Below, in pieces: positions 60,742-64,000 of a DNA stretch of 64,000 bases. The position numbers and the translations under genes were made by a program. The DNA lies in assembly GCF_030272615.1 (NCBI RefSeq), contig NC_081412.1, forward strand, positions 475,671,657 through 475,735,656, read 5' to 3'. Source of the stretch: Cryptomeria japonica (taxonomy: Eukaryota; Streptophyta; Pinopsida; Cupressales; Cupressaceae). Under the pieces are notes generated by a model. The model worked only from the letters and a program-made list of their open reading frames with translations. It was not told the DNA's origin and ran no database searches. Positions within the stretch are counted from its first letter, which is position 1. Each line of letters starts with the position of its first letter.

Positions 60742-61138
60742 AAATATAAATAGTAAATATTCTTGTATATGCGGAGCTTAGTTGTTAGGAAAAATGACTC
60801 TCTTATGTTTATCTATGTTAATATACAAATGGATACACATTAGTATAATTAATTAATACTAAAAAGTATCATTTGAAAATTAAGAATATTGAGCTTGGTA
60901 ATTGAAATTTCTTCAATTGTAACTAAAATAGATGTATCTAGCTTGATGATGTACAAACAAAAGGTGAAGATGATTTGAGCATCAAACTAGTGACCACCTT
61001 GGAATGAGGATTCTCTATCAGCTTTGAGTATATATGGGTCCTATTTTCTAAGATGGTTACTTGATCATAATATTGTCTTATACATAAAACCTTGGGTTAC
61101 ACATGTTGTAAATTTCTACTAGATAATTTTCTTAGTCA
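59391..61138. other. No gene recognised
   Basis: Very AT-rich, including a (TA)n tract. Confidence 0.45.
60689..60738. repeat. (TA)25 microsatellite
   Basis: Uninterrupted TA dinucleotides. Confidence 0.97.
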
Positions 61139-61288
61139 TCATTTTTCTCTTATCTATATTTTGTAGAATATTTAGGGTTTTGGAAGTACTTAAAATCACT
61201 TTTTAGAATTGTCTTTTGTTTACAAGGCACCTATTTAGATCAACTTGCACAATTTGAAAAATATAAAAAAAAAATAGTTTTCATGCAA
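61139..61288 (+). repeat. ~140-bp direct repeat, copy 1
   Basis: Matches 63865-64000: CATTTTTCTCTTA, TTTTGGAAGTACT, TAGAATTGTCTTTTG, TTTAGATCAA, CAATATAAAAAA and TTTTCATGCA in the same order. Confidence 0.85.
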
Positions 61289-62079
61289 ATGTTTGTAAAT
61301 CAATTATGTCAACCTAGATACCTTTTAGAGCATCAATTGAATAGTGGAGATGTTAATTTTATTCGAATTTTGTGTCTAAATACTAAATCTCTTGATTTCT
61401 CAAAATGAATACATTAAATCATTTAAATACAAGGGCATAACATCTATCATTCAAACTTGTGTTTAGTCAAATGAAAGTCGGAAGTTGGTCACATGTAGAA
61501 TTAAGAATCTAAATTTGGGTGTGATGATTTTGTAACTGAAAGGATGACTCCATGATTACAAACTAACATGAGAATAAAAACTAGACTAAATTACAATGGA
61601 TAACATGTGTACAGAACAAGAATAAGAATGAGAAAATAAAAAAATTAGATTATCTAAATATATAAATGTATGAATATAAGAAAAATAATAAATGATTAGT
61701 GTATAAAAGAATGTGTAGTAAAGTAAAACATATAATATAAACAATGAGATCTAACTTTATATAAGATCACAGTACTTATCTATGTATAAATTGAAAATGC
61801 TACTTAAATAAACACACAAAATTATAAAAAATTAATATAAATATATAAATTTCATCATTACCATGTAAAACATAATTAAGTAATAATTATAATGTTTGCA
61901 AACATATAAATAAAGCATAGTAGATTATTTATTTATTTAGAAAAGTCTGTTAGAAGGGTTAACATAAGCTACGAGAGATGAGAGAATGAAGAGTCTCTCT
62001 GTGGGATTAAAATCAATTGGGAAGACAGCAATATCCGACTCCAGAACCGCACGCTCGGACTCCGCAGCAACCGCCATTT
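61289..62079. other. No gene recognised
   Basis: AT-rich, featureless. Confidence 0.4.
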
Positions 62080-62425
62080 AAACCATCGCTACAGTCACTA
62101 TTAGTCTTTTATACTATTGCTATTATTAAGACAATGCACAACAATTTCTTTGGCATTTTCTTTTCGGATTTAATCTCTCACCATTCTGTGTATTATCGAT
62201 AGAACCATTTTCTGTTCGGATTGCTCAATATGTATATCTCAATTTCTACGCCACTCTGTATAGCATTATTTATCAGGCCGTCCATGCCAAAGATTTATTT
62301 CTTCTAGGTAGATTTAATCGAGATAATAGTAATTTTAATACTTTATGGTGTCGGCACTGTTCCGGTCAAGAAAATTGTTCACGATCCTTTGAATTGATGT
62401 CTCACAGCCGATTTCGATATGAACA
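62080..62425 (-). pseudogene. Aspartic protease relic 3 (5' end and promoter)
   Basis: Minus-strand ATG at 62156 reads MPKKLLCIVLIIAIV and then a stop, against MAKKLFWVLLIIALTVG in the intact gene. Homology fades after the signal peptide. Upstream to 62425, CAATTTCTACGCCACTCTG, GCATTATTTATCAGGCCG, TGCCAAAGA and AGATTTAATCGAGA follow the protease promoter order. The distal part (GATCCTTTGAATTGATGTCTC) also matches relic 1. Confidence 0.7.
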
Positions 62426-62624
62426 TTTTTACATAAAAAAATATTAAATGAAGTAGAGAAAAGTTGTGTGGATGCTCCGCAGGTTTTTTGGGCATATCTA
62501 CAAAAACAGATTCAATGTAGCAAGCATTAGAAAAACTTAAAACTTTAAAAGATACAAGAAAGTAAAATTTATAGTAACCTACTCTAAGCGATTGCTAAAT
62601 AATATTTTTGCATATATTTAGCCT

Positions 62625-62900
62625 TTATCTAAATGATATATTTTTGGATTGGAGACAAGGAATATTGTCTTTGGCACCCATGTTAGCTTGTTCATTTCCT
62701 TTCTCTAGTTGGGGGTCCTTACCAGTAAAGATAGTTCTATCCAAATGATTCTTATAATTTCCCTCAACATGAGATTTCTCATTTAGTAGATGAGTGAATG
62801 TTTTTGAATCAACAGCTATTTTACCCTCAATATTCTGAATACTATCCAAAACATGAGATTTCTCATTTAGTAGATTGTAACTTAATCTTTTTGGGAGCGA
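62625..62900 (-). pseudogene. Possible distal part of the DUF4283 gene
   Basis: 74-codon minus frame with an internal peptide repeat (LLNEKSHV occurs twice, from an 83-bp-spaced DNA duplication at about 62767 and 62851). It lies downstream of the DUF4283 pseudogene on the same strand and may be its C-terminal linker, but about 100 bp between them is not coding. Confidence 0.3.
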
Positions 62901-62989
62901 GAACAGTTTTAAACTTAAAAATATAAGCTTAGTGTGTATAGTTTAAGTCGTTCTGTTTTTTTAATTATGAAAACACAAATCTTGATTCA

Positions 62990-63500
62990 GAAGAGATTGA
63001 TAAAGTCGTACCTGTGTCTATGATAGGATCCAAAGGAATCCTTTATTTTCTTTAGAATGGCAGTGTCTGAAAATTATATGGGGAGATTAGGAAGGTGGAA
63101 CCAGAGAGGAAGAGATTGACAGGATATAGGCAAAGATGTTAAGGGTTTCCAACCTAGGGCAGCTAGCAAGTTATCTTTGAACCAATAGAAAGGGTTTCTG
63201 AGAATTTCATTTCTTGCTATCCCATCATCAAAAACCACTACAAAGCAATTTTCTGGTAAAAGATGGAAGTAGATGGAGGCATACCAGTTTGAAGCAATCC
63301 AATTCTGAAGGGCAGAAAGCGAGACCATTCCTCCTTGGATGAGAACAAGGATACCGTTCTCCTGCAAGTATTTATCCAGGAGATCCAGCGGAGGGTCAAG
63401 AAGGTTTAGGGTTGGGATCGATCTCCAACGTCCCAAATCAGATGTTTGTTTTGCAGGGGAACACCGGGCTCCCGGTGTGTTGGGAAAGTTGGGTTCGGAT
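62990..63500 (-). pseudogene. DUF4283 (LINE ORF1-like) protein, broken
   Basis: Open minus frame from after a TAA near 63497. It reads LGRWRSIPTLNLLDPPLDLL, then the DUF4283 pattern LQNWIASNWYASIYFHLLPE, NCFVVVFDDGIARNEIL, PFYWFKDNLLAALGWKP and LWFHLPNLPI. An in-frame TAA (63076-63074) follows, after which the homologous sequence goes on (FSDTAILKKIKDSFGSYHRH). It therefore carries a nonsense mutation inside the domain. Same domain type and strand as the fragment at 1-631, but clearly a different subfamily. Confidence 0.7.
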
Positions 63501-63864
63501 TATCAGGAATCTTTTTTCCCTTATTAGGCTTAAAATGATTAGGACTTACTTGCTGGTACTCTTGCTAGTTGTCCTTCACAGGCGCTTGATGATCTGAGAA
63601 GATGGGAAAAGGGTTAAGAACCCTATTGTGCCCTAATGTAGCCTGTTAGTAAGGCAAGGGTTTGCAAACGTTGACCCATTTCCCGTTACGAAAAGCCCAT
63701 TGGGGCACGTGAGAATCTAAGTAGGTGTTGTAATACCCTGCTTGCTCTGAATCTCAGACGATTGCCCAAGCCCAGCTATTTTTGGACCCTTCAGCTCTAC
63801 CATTTCTGCTTCATGCCCTAGCTGCCCGTATCTTCGTGCTCTATTCCCTGTTTCTGAGCCATCA
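63501..63864. other. GC-richer leader-like sequence
   Basis: Less AT-rich than its surroundings. It could be the 5' untranslated part of the LINE-like element to its left (minus strand). No gene. Confidence 0.3.
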
Positions 63865-64000
63865 TTTTTCTCTTACTTGTATTTTGAAGAATATTGGGGT
63901 TTTGGAAGTACTCACTTTGTAGAATTGTCTTTTGGTAATTTAGATCAATTCATAGAATTTGAGCAATATAAAAAATAATATATATATTTTTTTTCATGCA
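63865..64000 (+). repeat. ~140-bp direct repeat, copy 2
   Basis: See 61139-61288. It reaches the window end, so the duplication may be longer. Confidence 0.85.

Overview
The window reads as nuclear DNA of a large seed-plant genome, most likely a gymnosperm. This is an inference from style: AT-rich sequence, one credible intact gene in 64 kb, layers of old and broken retroelements, tRNA-Met-type primer binding sites, and repeat types I associate with conifers. No species can be named from the sequence alone.

The only intact gene with a clear function is an intronless aspartic protease of the nepenthesin (A1B) type on the minus strand at 32989-34323. It has a signal peptide, both catalytic motifs and 12 cysteines. 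Three relics elsewhere (about 49985-50410, 50490-50660, 62080-62425) match its upstream region, and two of them also match its start codon and signal peptide, so a cluster of paralogues seems to have decayed here. A second, gene-like fragment with one small intron and a frameshift lies at 36953-37731 (minus); its function is unknown.

The rest is mobile DNA, left to right. 1-631: minus-strand DUF4283 (LINE ORF1-like) fragment. 2280-3425: LTR-like segment. 4685-7190: complete 2.5-kb short LTR element 'A' with target-site duplication, sitting between copies of a roughly 200-bp repeat. 8160-12060 and 13420-16320: decayed plus-strand coding of unknown TE-like proteins. 16320-18330: minus-strand TE-like protein gene with a 326-codon open frame. 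19827-22437: minus-strand hAT transposase pseudogene. 23572-30020: LTR element 'B' with its relative 'C' (26218-29490) nested inside it in opposite orientation. 35476-36836: repeats around a Copia-type LTR with primer binding site. 39637-46823: a minus-strand Ty1/Copia element with 1.3-kb LTRs and all pol domains recognisable but broken. 47377-49867: short LTR element 'D'. 51620-53850: a 327-bp tandem repeat broken by a LINE-type insertion (52134-53689) with a 19-bp target-site duplication. 53860-57300: decayed minus-strand coding. 59032-59390: LINE-like 3' fragment. 62990-63500: a second minus-strand DUF4283 pseudogene.

A, B and C look like one family of small elements with little or no coding capacity. 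B and C share a short conserved reading frame, and C carries the homologue of the exact site where it inserted into B. No CRISPR array, rRNA or convincing tRNA gene was seen.
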